A DNA stretch of 64,000 nucleotides from Desulfobacula sp. (GCF_014237455.1 NZ_JABZFL010000041.1:62001-126000), one strand, 5' to 3'. Positions 27,741 to 37,789 are shown, numbered from the stretch's first letter. Program-made: numbers and translations. Notes: generated by a model from the letters alone, not told the origin.

Positions 27741-30700
27741 ATGGCAAAAAGGACCACAAAAGAAAAGACATTTATCAGGCTTCCTGAAGACTCCATAAAA
27801 AAAATAGAAGCGCTTGTGGCGACATGGAGTTATGACACCAAAGCCTTTGTCAGATCCCGTCTGAATCAGTACAAACCGCCCCATCCCTTGATTTCACTCC
27901 TGAAAGAATCCTTTTTCCTTTTCTTTTTTATGAAATGGAAAAAAAGAAAAATGAATGTGTTAAACAACCCTGAAATCCTCAGGGACTGGAAAAAACGATT
28001 TTTATACTCAGGGGAAATCAATCCCGGGGCTTCCTGGAATACCATTATTGAAAAAGAACTGACAAAGTCGGAATACCACTATCTGATCGCCGTACTGGAC
28101 AAGGAGCTGACAGACCTCCATGTTCCCATGGAACTTGAAGAAACTTTTGAAAAAATATACAGGGCCCATATCAGGAAGGAACATATTGAAGATCCGGATG
28201 TTCCCAAAGCTCCGATTGTTCTGATAGAAGGCACATCCGGCAGTGGTAAAAGTGCTACGGTCAGAGAAACACTTGAAAAAGTGGTATTCAGAAATGAAAT
28301 CATCCCCATGGTTGACTGGAAAAAGAAAAAAGAAAAAATTCTTGCCCATCACACTCTTTTCACAAGCCTCGAAGAGGTAGATCCCGAGTTTGCCATAAAA
28401 ATTACAAGAAAGCGGAAACAGGCATTTTACAACCGTCTTGCCCGAATTCCGATTTTAAGACGTATTATGAAAAAACGAATTATGAACAACCTGACTTATT
28501 TTGAAGAACGGGGGATCACCGTTGATTCCTCTATTATCACACCCAATGATTATCAGACCGCTTTATCAGGCGAGCCTGGTAATTATTTTAAACGAGCCAT
28601 GGGCCACCCCAAAGTAACGTCCATCCGGCACATAGAAGAGGCCCATTCCGCTTTTGGAAAATCTGAAGGAAGCCACAGCGGAGGGATTGAAAAACAGCAG
28701 AGGACCCTGATTGACACCTCCAATATCGTCCTGGATGAAATAATTGAAGGAAGAAGGGACTGCTTTATCATTGCCACCAGTGACCAGACCCGTCGATTTG
28801 ATTCAGCCATATACAGACGATTTGTGGAAAAAGGGTGTATCATTGATATGTCCAAGTACTGGATGAATCCGAATAATCTTAAAAAAATCATATTCCTTGA
28901 AATCAAACGCCATCAGATTCCCACAAAATATCACCAGGATTCCAAAAGCCTTGATGAAGCCGCAAAAATAATATATGCCATTTTTAAAGAAAGAAGCCTT
29001 AAAATCAGCCCTGCCTATGTCAGAAAACTCATCGAATCCGTTATTAACATCCGGGGAGATTTCATCCTTGATTTCCTGGATAACAGCATCCTGGTCAGAA
29101 GTGCTTTTCAACTGGTGGCCAAAAACGTATACGGTGAATTATACGACAAAGTTGTTGATCGCATGGATCGAGACGTTCAATGGGATGAGTATGTGGGGAA
29201 TATAAAAGATAAATTCTCAGAAATGGCCAACAATTGTTTCAGCTACGGTATCAGCGAGGATAAGGGGGTTGTTCTGACAGGGCCTCCGGGCAGTGGAAAG
29301 ACCTTTCTTGTCAGAACCTGGCTTTCCTCCAACCTGAAGGTTCATGATATTGCCACAAGTCCTTCTGCACTTCAAGACCCGTCAAGCCCGGTTCACGGGG
29401 CAATTTCCAATCTTGAAAAGGTCTATGATATTGCAAAAATGATCGCCCCCACCATCATCTTCTTTGATGAAGGTGATGCTCTGGCACCCAGAAGAAGTGC
29501 CACAGGCGGCCAACCGTCAGATGCTTTGACCAATAAATTTTTAAATATTATTGATGGAGAAATTCCCTTAAATAAGGTCTTTACAGCGCTGACCACCAAC
29601 CGCCTGGACATCTTAGACCCTGCCCTGATCCGATCAAAACGACTGAAAACGCTTGAAATATCAGGTCATATGAGACAAAAAGATATTTTTGATATTATAA
29701 AAAAACAATTTGAAAAGATCCCCCATAAACGCCAGTTTGAAATTGAAAAGATTATTGAGACTGCCCAGGAGATCTGTAACACACCGGCTGATTACACATC
29801 GTTCACGGAAAAAGCCATTGCTCTTTGCAGTACGGAATATAAGGTATTGTTAAAACTTCGGCAGCTTAAAGAATCCACCCAGCAGGAAAAATATGATTTT
29901 ATCAAACTTAATTTTAAAACCCTCATAGGCATTCTTGATGCTGTCAAAGCCCCACCCTTGATCAAATCAAAAATCAAAAATGATTTAAAAAACTTTGTAG
30001 AGCATTATGATCAGATCCTGGTCTATGTGGATCATATCACCTCGGAAAAAGCTTACCCGCTTGTAGAAGCCCATCTTGAGTCCGCCCGAAGAGAGATATC
30101 CCAAAGTCCTGTAAGAAAAGGATCTATCCAGCTCAATGAATTTCTTGAAACAGAGTTGAGCAAAGAACCCCAGGTCGGGTTTATCATTGGTGTAGGTGCC
30201 AATGATCTTACAGGAATGCTGCTGCCCATTGCCACCAGCCTGACCGGGAGAGTGGAAGGATCTCCCATTATTGTTACCGGAGCCGTATCTTCTTCTTCAG
30301 CAAGTACGGCTGAGCTTGACATGGCCGTTCAAATGACAAAACAATCTGCCCAGGAAGCATTAACCATGGTAAAAAACTATATCCAGGAATTGAATCCTAA
30401 TTATAGTATTGCCTGGATTTTTGGTGATTTTTTACAGCGATATTCCCTTCACCATCAATTGCTTTCCGCTTCATATAATGTGGGCGGGCCCTCAGCCGGT
30501 TATGCCCTTGCCCTGAATACACTTTCCGCACTTTTAAGGATTCCCTTATGCATTGATTTCGGTATCACCGGCGCTCCCTGGACCAAAGGCGTCAGAAAAG
30601 ATGAGGTCGGCGGTTCCGTCATTATCGGCGGCCACAGGAAAAAAACGGAAAAAGTTCTTTTATATTTAAGAAGAATGTACATGCCATTACAAAACTATAA

Positions 30701-31052
30701 AGATCTTGAACCTGAATTTTTATTAGGCTACTGGCAACGCAAAAAAGATATTATTGCCGTCACCCATTTCGCCGATTTAATGCCTGAAATCCTGTTCCTG
30801 GATGAAAATCATAACCAACAGCGGGAAAATTTGATTGAAATGAGGATAAAGCTGAAAAAAGAAAAATACTATGCCGGAAAAAGAACACCAAATCTTAAAG
30901 AAAATATTATTCAGACAAAAAAGGAAATGAGGAAACGGGCAGAAGGTGAAATGTTAAAACGGGTCGATGCCATTCGCAAATATCTGACTGATCCAGACAG
31001 GGAAATATATATCGCCCATGAAAAAATATTTAAAAATTATATGGCAAGATAA
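27741..31052 (+). CDS. Double-AAA, Lon-type (S16) protease
   Basis: A 1103-residue ATP-dependent protease with unusual order. After an N-terminal region with a hydrophobic patch (about 54-66), a first AAA domain has Walker A EGTSGSGKSAT (about 163) and a degenerate Walker B HIEEAHS (about 297). A second AAA domain has GPPGSGKTF (about 513), FFDEGDAL (about 575) and an arginine-finger region. A C-terminal Lon protease domain has the Ser in GGPSAGYALA (about 917) and a Lys in GGHRKKTEK (about 966), the Ser-Lys dyad. It lacks the Lon N-terminal substrate domain. ATG 27741 has AGGAG upstream; the TTG at 27723 is less likely. Probably acts with the SPFH protein upstream. Confidence 0.85.
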   Translation: MAKRTTKEKTFIRLPEDSIKKIEALVATWSYDTKAFVRSRLNQYKPPHPLISLLKESFFLFFFMKWKKRKMNVLNNPEILRDWKKRFLYSGEINPGASWNTIIEKELTKSEYHYLIAVLDKELTDLHVPMELEETFEKIYRAHIRKEHIEDPDVPKAPIVLIEGTSGSGKSATVRETLEKVVFRNEIIPMVDWKKKKEKILAHHTLFTSLEEVDPEFAIKITRKRKQAFYNRLARIPILRRIMKKRIMNNLTYFEERGITVDSSIITPNDYQTALSGEPGNYFKRAMGHPKVTSIRHIEEAHSAFGKSEGSHSGGIEKQQRTLIDTSNIVLDEIIEGRRDCFIIATSDQTRRFDSAIYRRFVEKGCIIDMSKYWMNPNNLKKIIFLEIKRHQIPTKYHQDSKSLDEAAKIIYAIFKERSLKISPAYVRKLIESVINIRGDFILDFLDNSILVRSAFQLVAKNVYGELYDKVVDRMDRDVQWDEYVGNIKDKFSEMANNCFSYGISEDKGVVLTGPPGSGKTFLVRTWLSSNLKVHDIATSPSALQDPSSPVHGAISNLEKVYDIAKMIAPTIIFFDEGDALAPRRSATGGQPSDALTNKFLNIIDGEIPLNKVFTALTTNRLDILDPALIRSKRLKTLEISGHMRQKDIFDIIKKQFEKIPHKRQFEIEKIIETAQEICNTPADYTSFTEKAIALCSTEYKVLLKLRQLKESTQQEKYDFIKLNFKTLIGILDAVKAPPLIKSKIKNDLKNFVEHYDQILVYVDHITSEKAYPLVEAHLESARREISQSPVRKGSIQLNEFLETELSKEPQVGFIIGVGANDLTGMLLPIATSLTGRVEGSPIIVTGAVSSSSASTAELDMAVQMTKQSAQEALTMVKNYIQELNPNYSIAWIFGDFLQRYSLHHQLLSASYNVGGPSAGYALALNTLSALLRIPLCIDFGITGAPWTKGVRKDEVGGSVIIGGHRKKTEKVLLYLRRMYMPLQNYKDLEPEFLLGYWQRKKDIIAVTHFADLMPEILFLDENHNQQRENLIEMRIKLKKEKYYAGKRTPNLKENIIQTKKEMRKRAEGEMLKRVDAIRKYLTDPDREIYIAHEKIFKNYMAR

Positions 31053-31069
31053 CGTCCCGAAAAAATTTT

Positions 31070-31561
31070 CTATTTATCCCTCAATGCCAAGGGTTTGGAC
31101 AGGATTTCAGACCAGATAATAGCATTTTGTAATGGATTAGACTTAAAACAATACTTTTCCTGCAAAGGATACAAAGGCTCTTTAATGTAAGGTTCTTGTC
31201 CGGATCTTCGAGAGTGAATCCTCTTTTTTAGTGGGCGTTCTACTTCTTTAGGTTCAGGCTCACTGAAATCAGCAGCATCCTCAACACTTTCAAAGACAGG
31301 GGATGAATCTTCATCTTCTGCAAGCGTTTCCCAAATAATCTCCTGCTCACGGACTTCCTTTTTCTGCTGTTTAGCCTGATTTTCAAGTTCCTGAACAAAT
31401 TGCTGGATCCGTTCACCGATCCGGCCAAATATGGATGGCATCTTCTTGGTTTTTTTTGGTTTTGCGGTTTTTTTCTTTCTAGCCTGAATCTGCTTTAAAA
31501 TTGAAGGCAAAACAAAAAAAGCCATAATAAAAAGAAACATTATGATTGAATCAAAATCCAT
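31070..31561 (-). CDS. Small membrane-anchored protein of the FloA/NfeD operon
   Basis: 163 residues. One N-terminal transmembrane helix (about 5-22) is followed by a strongly basic stretch (KKKTAKPKKTKK), a predicted coiled coil (about 45-75), an acidic linker, and a short C-terminal block with the pattern NAIIWSEILSKPLALRD. That C-terminal block looks like the most conserved part. It is last in the minus-strand operon, 65 bp after floA. Function unknown; it may tether or regulate the flotillin assembly. Confidence 0.6.
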   Translation of the reverse strand: MDFDSIIMFLFIMAFFVLPSILKQIQARKKKTAKPKKTKKMPSIFGRIGERIQQFVQELENQAKQQKKEVREQEIIWETLAEDEDSSPVFESVEDAADFSEPEPKEVERPLKKRIHSRRSGQEPYIKEPLYPLQEKYCFKSNPLQNAIIWSEILSKPLALRDK

Positions 31562-31626
31562 GGATCAATCCTTTGTTGCTCACCGGTCCCTGCCTTTGAA
31601 AAGGTGAAGGGACCGGCTTGGTTGAG

Positions 31627-32607
31627 TTATAGTTTAGGATCTGAGTCTGACTCCGGGGTGGCAATCTGGTCTCTCATTTTAGTATCAGCGGAAATATTCT
31701 GCATCCTGTAATAATCCATGATACCCATATTACCACTTCTGAAAGCCTCTGCCATGGCCAGGGGCACCTGGGCCTCTGCTTCTACTACCTTGGCACGCAT
31801 TTCCTGGACACGGGCTTTCATCTCCTGTTCCTGGGCAAAGGCCATGGCACGCTTCTCCTCGGCTTTTGCCTGGGCAATCTTCTTGTCTGCCTCGGCCCGA
31901 TCGGTTTCAAGTTCTGCTCCTATGTTTTTACCCACATCCACATCAGCAATATCTATGGATAAAATTTCATAGGCAGTACCTGCATCCAGCCCTTTTTTCA
32001 GAACTGTTTTTGATATCGAATCCGGATTTTCAAGCACTTCTTTGTGGGTGATGGCTGACCCGATGGTGGTTACAATACCTTCTCCCACCCTGGCAAGGAT
32101 GGTTTCTTCTCCGGCTCCGCCGACCAGACGGTCGATATTGGCACGGACCGTGACCCTTGAAATGGCTTTCAATTGAATACCGTCCTTTGCCATGGCAGCC
32201 ACAAGAGGGGTCTCAATGACTTTCGGGTTAACAGACATCTGAACAGCTTCCAGCACATTCCTTCCTGCAAGATCAATGGCCACGGCACGGTTAAAGGCGA
32301 GATCGATATTGGCCTTGTCGGCTGCAATGAGTGACTGGACAACACGGCTGACATTGCCCCCTGCGAGAAAGTGGGATTCAAGGTCATCCGTGGGAATTTC
32401 AATGCCGGCTTTAACCGCCATGATTTTGGATTCAACAATCAGCTTGGGCGGAACTTTCCTGAACCGCATGAAAATAATATTGATCAGCCCTACCTTTGCG
32501 CCGGACACCAATGCCTGGAGCCATAAGGCCAGGTATGAAAAAATAAAATAAAACAGCACCAGGGCGATAATGCCTGCAATAATAAACAAAATATACATAA
32601 GATTCAT
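31627..32607 (-). CDS. floA: Flotillin-like protein FloA
   Basis: A 326-residue FloA/YqfA-family flotillin. Two closely spaced N-terminal hydrophobic segments (about 5-36) form a membrane hairpin, followed by the FloA domain ([26 protein letters not shown] region) and an Ala/Glu-rich coiled coil with [17 protein letters not shown] near 285-300. FloA organises functional membrane microdomains. It lies immediately downstream of two NfeD-family genes, the conserved flotillin-NfeD gene pair known from Bacillus (yqeZ-yqfA). Confidence 0.95.
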   Translation of the reverse strand: MNLMYILFIIAGIIALVLFYFIFSYLALWLQALVSGAKVGLINIIFMRFRKVPPKLIVESKIMAVKAGIEIPTDDLESHFLAGGNVSRVVQSLIAADKANIDLAFNRAVAIDLAGRNVLEAVQMSVNPKVIETPLVAAMAKDGIQLKAISRVTVRANIDRLVGGAGEETILARVGEGIVTTIGSAITHKEVLENPDSISKTVLKKGLDAGTAYEILSIDIADVDVGKNIGAELETDRAEADKKIAQAKAEEKRAMAFAQEQEMKARVQEMRAKVVEAEAQVPLAMAEAFRSGNMGIMDYYRMQNISADTKMRDQIATPESDSDPKL

Positions 32608-32622
32608 TGAAATTTTCTCCTT

Positions 32623-33099
32623 TTATTCTGAATTTTCTACAATAATTCTATTGCCGGTCACACCTGTTACAACAATGGGCGTATCCGCATCAATATATTC
32701 TCCATCCGTCACCACATCCACGCGTTGTGAATTAATCTGTGCCATTCCTGCCGGGCGAAGATCAGTGACAGATCTTCCTTTCATATTTATATATGCTTCA
32801 AGCTTCTCTTTTTGGGAAACCACTCCATCCTGTTTTGATAACTCCCGCTTTAGTGTCAAAGGCGACCTGGCCAGTATTTTCAGCCCCAAAATAATCAACA
32901 CAGGAACCAGGACGATATCCAGACCTGCAAGGACCATCCCGGCGGTTGTGGATATGGTTGTAAACACCAGGTATAAGGAATAAAAAAAAGTGACCAGCGC
33001 GATAACGGATAACAACCCCAGCGACGGAATAAAAATTTCAGCAATGATGACCAGAATTCCGATCACTTGAAGAAAAAGGGGTAAGAGATAGAGTTTCAT
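32623..33099 (-). CDS. Short NfeD-family protein (membrane plus OB-fold)
   Basis: 158 residues: two hydrophobic stretches in residues 1-70 and a C-terminal NfeD OB-fold (about 95-158) with SVTDLRPAGMAQIN and VVTGVTGNRIIVE. NfeD OB domains bind flotillin-type SPFH proteins or stabilise them. It sits between the long NfeD protease and floA with 16-bp gaps, so the three are one transcription unit. It lacks any protease domain. Confidence 0.88.
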   Translation of the reverse strand: MKLYLLPLFLQVIGILVIIAEIFIPSLGLLSVIALVTFFYSLYLVFTTISTTAGMVLAGLDIVLVPVLIILGLKILARSPLTLKRELSKQDGVVSQKEKLEAYINMKGRSVTDLRPAGMAQINSQRVDVVTDGEYIDADTPIVVTGVTGNRIIVENSE

Positions 33100-33115
33100 T
33101 CCAAACCTTTATATT

Positions 33116-34576
33116 TCAGGATATCTTGGGTTTAACTATTACTCGATTCTGTTCTATTTTGTCAATCAGAACCGGTGTTCCCCGGTCAATAAATTCACCC
33201 CGGGTAATAGCATCGATCTTTTTATTGTGTATCATTACCTTTCCTGACGGGCGGAGAAATGAGTGGGCAATCCCCGTATCTCCCGGTTTCACCGCTAATT
33301 TTGCTGTGGCATCCACATGGGAGTGCTCAAGAGTGGCATCAAGATAAGGCCCTTTCATAATTTTTGACAACTGCGGCAGAACAAACCGGATCATGAATAA
33401 GGATATGAGGAAGGCAAACATAAAAGAGCCCAGTACCAGTGCCAGGTTTTTCATCAACAACGCGCCTTCCCAGGGAAATGAAGGGTCAGGGATGACAAAC
33501 CCCTGGAAAGAAAGGACAAGACCCGCTGCAATAATCAAGAGTCCGGTAATACCTGCAACACCGAACCCGGGAAGGACAAACACCTCTACGCCAAGGAGCA
33601 GGGCACCGATGAGAAGGAGCAGTAATTCCGTATAGTCTGCAAGGCCCACCAGATATTGACTAAAGAATACCAGTCCAAGACATGTAATGCCGACAATCCC
33701 GGGTATGCCAAATCCGGGGGCCTTTATTTCCGTATATATGGCACCGATTCCGATGAGCATCAACATGGGTAAAAAGGGCTGTAGAAACCTTACAATGCTT
33801 TCAGACCAGGATTCTTCAATGGTAATGATATCGGTTGATTCATAACCTAATAATGACAATGCTTCTTCTATATCTTTTACGCTTTTTTGGGAAAACCCGA
33901 AGTCAACGGCTTCTGCATCGTCCATGGTTAAAAGTTCTCCCTTGGCAACGATGGTCTTTTTAGCACTGATCTTTTTTTTCTCATCTTCTGTCAGATCATC
34001 ATAGGCTTTTTTCCTCATAAAGCTTTTTTGACCGTCCATCACCACCTGGTAGACTTCCATATCAATGGTGACCATGGATTCTGCCAGTACTACGGGATAA
34101 TTATTTTTCTTTGCAAGAGCCCGGAATTTTGCCCTGAGAACCGTCTGAATTTTTTCTCCGGCCATTTTCTGGCCTTCCTGGGTCTGGATAATGGGTGCGC
34201 AATCCCCGATAATGGTATTTCCTTTCATAAACAACAGATTTGAAGACAAAGCAATCAGGGCACCTGCGGAAATGGCTCTTTTTTCCACAAATGCAATGGT
34301 TTTTCCTTTTGGAACATTGGAAATCGTGTCCACGATATCAAGGGCTGCATCCACCCTGCCGCCAAATGTATCCATTTTAAACACAAAAACAGCGTCTGTT
34401 TCGTTTTCAATCTCTTCCAGTGCTCTTTTGACATAGGCTGCCATGCCCGGCTCCACTGGCCCTGAAACAGGGATGATATAAACTTTTTGCTTGTTTTGCG
34501 ACGCATACAGCATACTTGCCGAAAAAAGCAGACAAAAGCTGATCAGGATAAAGATTAAATATTTTTTTTGATTCAT
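33116..34576 (-). CDS. NfeD-type ClpP-class membrane serine protease
   Basis: 486 residues: signal peptide (to about 25), a ClpP/SppA-like protease domain (about 30-230) with MDTFGGRVDAA and the nucleophile Ser in EKRAISAGALIALSS, a basic residue segment that may supply the Lys dyad, then four to five transmembrane helices (about 265-410) and a C-terminal NfeD OB-fold with LRPSGKVMI. Relatives (PH1510/1510-N) cut the C-terminus of stomatin, and this gene is linked to floA in the same operon, so FloA is the probable substrate or partner. Confidence 0.9.
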   Translation of the reverse strand: MNQKKYLIFILISFCLLFSASMLYASQNKQKVYIIPVSGPVEPGMAAYVKRALEEIENETDAVFVFKMDTFGGRVDAALDIVDTISNVPKGKTIAFVEKRAISAGALIALSSNLLFMKGNTIIGDCAPIIQTQEGQKMAGEKIQTVLRAKFRALAKKNNYPVVLAESMVTIDMEVYQVVMDGQKSFMRKKAYDDLTEDEKKKISAKKTIVAKGELLTMDDAEAVDFGFSQKSVKDIEEALSLLGYESTDIITIEESWSESIVRFLQPFLPMLMLIGIGAIYTEIKAPGFGIPGIVGITCLGLVFFSQYLVGLADYTELLLLLIGALLLGVEVFVLPGFGVAGITGLLIIAAGLVLSFQGFVIPDPSFPWEGALLMKNLALVLGSFMFAFLISLFMIRFVLPQLSKIMKGPYLDATLEHSHVDATAKLAVKPGDTGIAHSFLRPSGKVMIHNKKIDAITRGEFIDRGTPVLIDKIEQNRVIVKPKIS

Positions 34577-34615
34577 TTAAGCCGTTCTCTTTAAATAAAG
34601 ACTATCTTATTTTAC

Positions 34616-34644
34616 AGAATAAATAATTTTGTCTTTAAGGTCAA
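34616..34644 (-). promoter_or_regulatory. Sigma-70-type promoter for nfeD-nfeD-floA operon
   Basis: On the minus strand, TTGACC (34644-34639), 17-bp spacer, TATTCT (34621-34616), about 40 bases before the ATG at 34576. Confidence 0.5.
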
Positions 34645-34909
34645 GAGAACTGTTCCGAGTTAACAGGGTGATTGCAAGTAAATTTATAAAATCTCAGGTG
34701 TACTGAAGCATTTCTACAGGAGGTGTTATATATAAAGGGTTGATTATCTGCGTGACAAATAAAATTTTCCTCCAACCACAAGATCTTGTGTAGGGCTTTG
34801 ATTCAAAAAACCCCGGACTGGCAAGTATTCTGCACTGGCGATCAAATTTATTTTTATGAATAATATTTGTATTGTTTAGTTTGATGTGGTTGATGGCCAA
34901 TGCAAGTAA

Positions 34910-34927
34910 ACTTGACTTTTAAGTCGA
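34910..34927 (-). terminator. Terminator-like hairpin after wtpC
   Basis: Six bases past the wtpC stop, CTCGACTT pairs with AAGTCAAG (one G-T pair) around a two-base AA centre, followed by TTTACTT. The T tract is short, so this is a weak candidate. Confidence 0.4.
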
Positions 34928-34933
34928 GCCACC

Positions 34934-35983
34934 TCAAAAGGAGTGGACTATATTGGAAGGGAATCCAAAAACAATATCTTTTTTGATTTCAAGTTTATGA
35001 TCGCGCATATAAATTCTGGGCACAATAATATCAAAATTCAAACTGTTATTAGTTACAACTGAGACATTTAAATATATCCCATAGCTTGAAATTTTTTCAA
35101 TTGTACCATTAAATATATTTTCATATTTATCACTGTTTGTATCAATAATGGAGATATCTTCAGGGCGAATGCCAATATGAGTATGAGTCTGTTTTAAATT
35201 TCGGTTTAAAACAATCGCAATATCTTTACCATTAGTTTGAATAAAGATTTTATCCTTGTTTGTATAGAGAGGAAAAATATTTTTCATCCCAACAAATTGA
35301 GCTGTAAAAATAGAGTTTGGTCTTTCAAATATATCCTCAATTTCTCCTTTTTGCATTATTTTGCCGTTTTTTATAATTGCCCCCCTGTTCCCAAGATAGA
35401 GAACATCAGAAAAATTATGGGAGACCATTATCGTTGTAATTTCAAATTCTTGATGTATTTTTTTTAAAAGCTCTTTTGCCTCTTCATGAAATATAGGGTC
35501 AAGTGCTGATAAAGGCTCATCAAGAAGAAGGAGGCTCGGCTTTAATATTAAAGCTCTGGCAAGGGAGATACGCTGCTTTTCACCACCACTTAAATTTGTA
35601 GTGCCTCTTTTGATAATTTTCCCAATCCCGAGAGTATTGACAAGCATGTCAAATCGTTCCATTACAGTTTTTTTAGAGATATTATGATACCTGGCACCAT
35701 ATAATATATTGTTTGTAACATTGAGATGTGGAAAAAGAGCAAAGTCCTGATAAACAATTGCAATATTACGTCTTTCAACTGAAAAATCTGTAATATCATT
35801 ATTTTTAAGAAAAATTTTCCCCTCATCAATTGGAAGAAGTCCTGCGATTGTTTCAAGCAGTAAAGATTTGCCTGATCCTGTGGGGCCTATTAAAGCAAAA
35901 AAATCATTCTTCTTAATATCAAGGCAAATATTATCAAGGCTGAAATCAGCAAAAGAGAGTTTTATATTTTCAAGTTGAATCAT
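34934..35983 (-). CDS. wtpC: Tungstate/molybdate ABC transporter ATP-binding protein
   Basis: A 349-residue ABC ATPase: Walker A GPTGSGKSLLLE (about residues 33-44), signature LSGGEKQRISLARAL (about 131-145), Walker B LLLLDEPLSALDP, and a C-terminal regulatory region (about 235-345) resembling the ModC/WtpC Mo/W-sensing domain. It is downstream of wtpA and wtpB by 3 bp. Its base composition is clearly more AT-rich than flanking genes, suggesting transfer. The role is inferred from the binding-protein family. Confidence 0.88.
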   Translation of the reverse strand: MIQLENIKLSFADFSLDNICLDIKKNDFFALIGPTGSGKSLLLETIAGLLPIDEGKIFLKNNDITDFSVERRNIAIVYQDFALFPHLNVTNNILYGARYHNISKKTVMERFDMLVNTLGIGKIIKRGTTNLSGGEKQRISLARALILKPSLLLLDEPLSALDPIFHEEAKELLKKIHQEFEITTIMVSHNFSDVLYLGNRGAIIKNGKIMQKGEIEDIFERPNSIFTAQFVGMKNIFPLYTNKDKIFIQTNGKDIAIVLNRNLKQTHTHIGIRPEDISIIDTNSDKYENIFNGTIEKISSYGIYLNVSVVTNNSLNFDIIVPRIYMRDHKLEIKKDIVFGFPSNIVHSF

Positions 35984-35986
35984 ATC

Positions 35987-36772
35987 TTAATTATAATTGT
36001 TAACTGATTTTGAAAACAGTCGCAAAAAAATAAACAGAATAAACGATAGAACAATCAACCAGACAGCTATGGGTTGAGAGTATTTTAACCCATAGGCTGT
36101 AAACCTTTCATAAATCATGACAGGAGCTGTCATGGGATGATATGCCACAATCACCACTGCCCCGAATTCACTTATTGCCCTTGCCGTGGACATGATAAAT
36201 CCAAGTATCATATGTCTCCAGGTTAAGGGGAATGTAATACGTAAAAATGTTGAAAACGCTCCTGCTCCAAGGGTACGGGAAGCTTTTTCAAGACGTACTG
36301 GCACATTTTCAAATCCTGCTTTTACTGTATTGATATAAAAAGGCATTCCAACAAATAAAAGTACCAGAATAATGCCTGTTTTAGTGCCCATTATCTGTAT
36401 TCCAAGGTCAGAAATAAACCTGCCAATGGGATGATTTTTACCAGCAAGGCTTAAAATAGCAATACCAACCACAGGATGAGGTATCATGATTGGAAGATCA
36501 ATAATACCTTCGATAATTTTTTTGCCAAAAAGTTTTTTTCTTGCCAGCAGATAAGCAAGGGGAGTACCCAATACAAATGCAATAAAAGATGCACTTAAAG
36601 CTGTGCCAATGGATCTTCCCATGGCAGCAAGCACATCTTTATCGCATATTGTTTCCAGTAACATCGCCATAGAAGGCTCAAATGTCATCTTTAAAAGAGG
36701 CAAAGTTAACAGAAGAATCAATGGCAGGCTGAGTAGAGCAAACAGCCATGTTAAAGGCTCAGTTTTTTTCAT
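35987..36772 (-). CDS. wtpB: Tungstate/molybdate ABC transporter permease
   Basis: A 261-residue inner-membrane permease with about six helices and the EAA-loop pattern VRLEKASRTLGAGAFSTFLR (about residues 157-176), which docks the ATPase. Homologues are the ModB/WtpB/CysW permeases. It starts 9 bp after wtpA and ends 3 bp before wtpC, forming one operon. Substrate is taken from the WtpA-like binding protein. Confidence 0.88.
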   Translation of the reverse strand: MKKTEPLTWLFALLSLPLILLLTLPLLKMTFEPSMAMLLETICDKDVLAAMGRSIGTALSASFIAFVLGTPLAYLLARKKLFGKKIIEGIIDLPIMIPHPVVGIAILSLAGKNHPIGRFISDLGIQIMGTKTGIILVLLFVGMPFYINTVKAGFENVPVRLEKASRTLGAGAFSTFLRITFPLTWRHMILGFIMSTARAISEFGAVVIVAYHPMTAPVMIYERFTAYGLKYSQPIAVWLIVLSFILFIFLRLFSKSVNNYN

Positions 36773-36781
36773 CTGCTTTTT

Positions 36782-37756
36782 TTACTCTTTTACCTGTACA
36801 AAAGATGCAAAATCAGTTGGGATAAAATCTGCCATTTTTTGTGTTGGTACACGACAGGGAATAAATGGCGGCTGTCCCATTGTTTTTAATGTTTTCAAAC
36901 CATGATCCGGAGACAAAAGAAATGCAAGAAACAGCTTAGCGGCTTCAGGGTTTGGAGCATCTTTTATCATTGTAACTCCATAGGTGCATGATTTGCCTTT
37001 TTTTGTAATCCAGGTTCCAGGTTGTTTACCTGTAACTTTTACTTTGGCCTGTTTATAAAAAACATCATATTGATAATGACCAAGATTAATATGCTCATCC
37101 ATTTTAATAAATTTTAAATTGTGCTGAATGGCAACTGATAAATACTCCCAGGCATAATCCATATTCCCTGTTTTAAGCAGATTGACAAGTTCGACAGATT
37201 TAGGTCTGATATTTCTTTTTGGTCTGTTATCAACAATTTTTTGATAAAGCCCGTCAATATTGTAAAATATTTCAGCAAGCTGGAGCACCATAAGGCTGCG
37301 GTATCCGCATGGATCAAGGTTGGGATCGGAATGCCCCCAGTTAACCCCTTTTTTTTGTAATATTTCATGCCAGTTGTCTTTATTGATTTTATCACTATCT
37401 TTGCTTTGATCTGTATAGCACAGAACAAGCTGGTTGGTGGCAAATCTTATATTAAAATTTGCAAATTTTGGTATTAAGTTGTTATCAATGACTTTGTAAT
37501 CTGCCGAAGCCATTATATCTGCAGGCTTACCAACTTCTGATATCATACGCGCCATTTTAGTACTTCCACCTGCTTCCCTCTGCACATCAATATCAGGGTG
37601 TTGTGCTTCAAAATCCTTTTCAATTTTTGCAAATGGAACCGTCAGGCTTCCTGCATGGAATATTGTCAGCTTATTTTTTGATCCTGCCTGAACGGATAAT
37701 GGCAGAGTCATTACAATAAATGTGATAATCAGTTTTAAGATAAATGTTTTTTTCAT
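36782..37756 (-). CDS. wtpA: Tungstate/molybdate-binding protein WtpA
   Basis: A 324-residue periplasmic binding protein. I begin it at 37756 ([11 protein letters not shown], a signal peptide ending near VQA) because AAGGAG lies 5 bases upstream and the longer frame would span the promoter. The mature start [17 protein letters not shown], the [15 protein letters not shown] segment and the ADIMASADY motif match the WtpA family of high-affinity tungstate/molybdate binders rather than ModA. Tungsten or molybdenum is used for formate dehydrogenase and aldehyde oxidoreductases in such anaerobes. Confidence 0.9.
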   Translation of the reverse strand: MKKTFILKLIITFIVMTLPLSVQAGSKNKLTIFHAGSLTVPFAKIEKDFEAQHPDIDVQREAGGSTKMARMISEVGKPADIMASADYKVIDNNLIPKFANFNIRFATNQLVLCYTDQSKDSDKINKDNWHEILQKKGVNWGHSDPNLDPCGYRSLMVLQLAEIFYNIDGLYQKIVDNRPKRNIRPKSVELVNLLKTGNMDYAWEYLSVAIQHNLKFIKMDEHINLGHYQYDVFYKQAKVKVTGKQPGTWITKKGKSCTYGVTMIKDAPNPEAAKLFLAFLLSPDHGLKTLKTMGQPPFIPCRVPTQKMADFIPTDFASFVQVKE

Positions 37757-37789
37757 TTTTTCTCCTTTTAGTATAATTAATCCCCAGCG

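Larger units (their letters stand above)
34577..34933. other. Intergenic region between wtpC and the nfeD operon
   Basis: 357 bp without a supported gene. It contains the wtpC stem-loop at 34910-34927, the nfeD promoter at 34616-34644, two copies of TGCAAGTAAA (34672 and 34899), and a 14-bp palindrome CACAAGATCTTGTG (34777-34790). A 68-codon minus-strand frame (34694-34900) has no ribosome site and no recognisable features. Confidence 0.6.

Noticed and set aside
34777-34790. CACAAGATCTTGTG palindrome resembling an NrdR box.
   Set aside because: Only one copy, whereas NrdR boxes normally come in pairs, and no ribonucleotide reductase gene is nearby.
34694-34900. 68-residue minus-strand frame between wtpC and nfeD.
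   Set aside because: No ribosome site, no recognisable sequence, overlaps repeats and palindromes; most likely chance.
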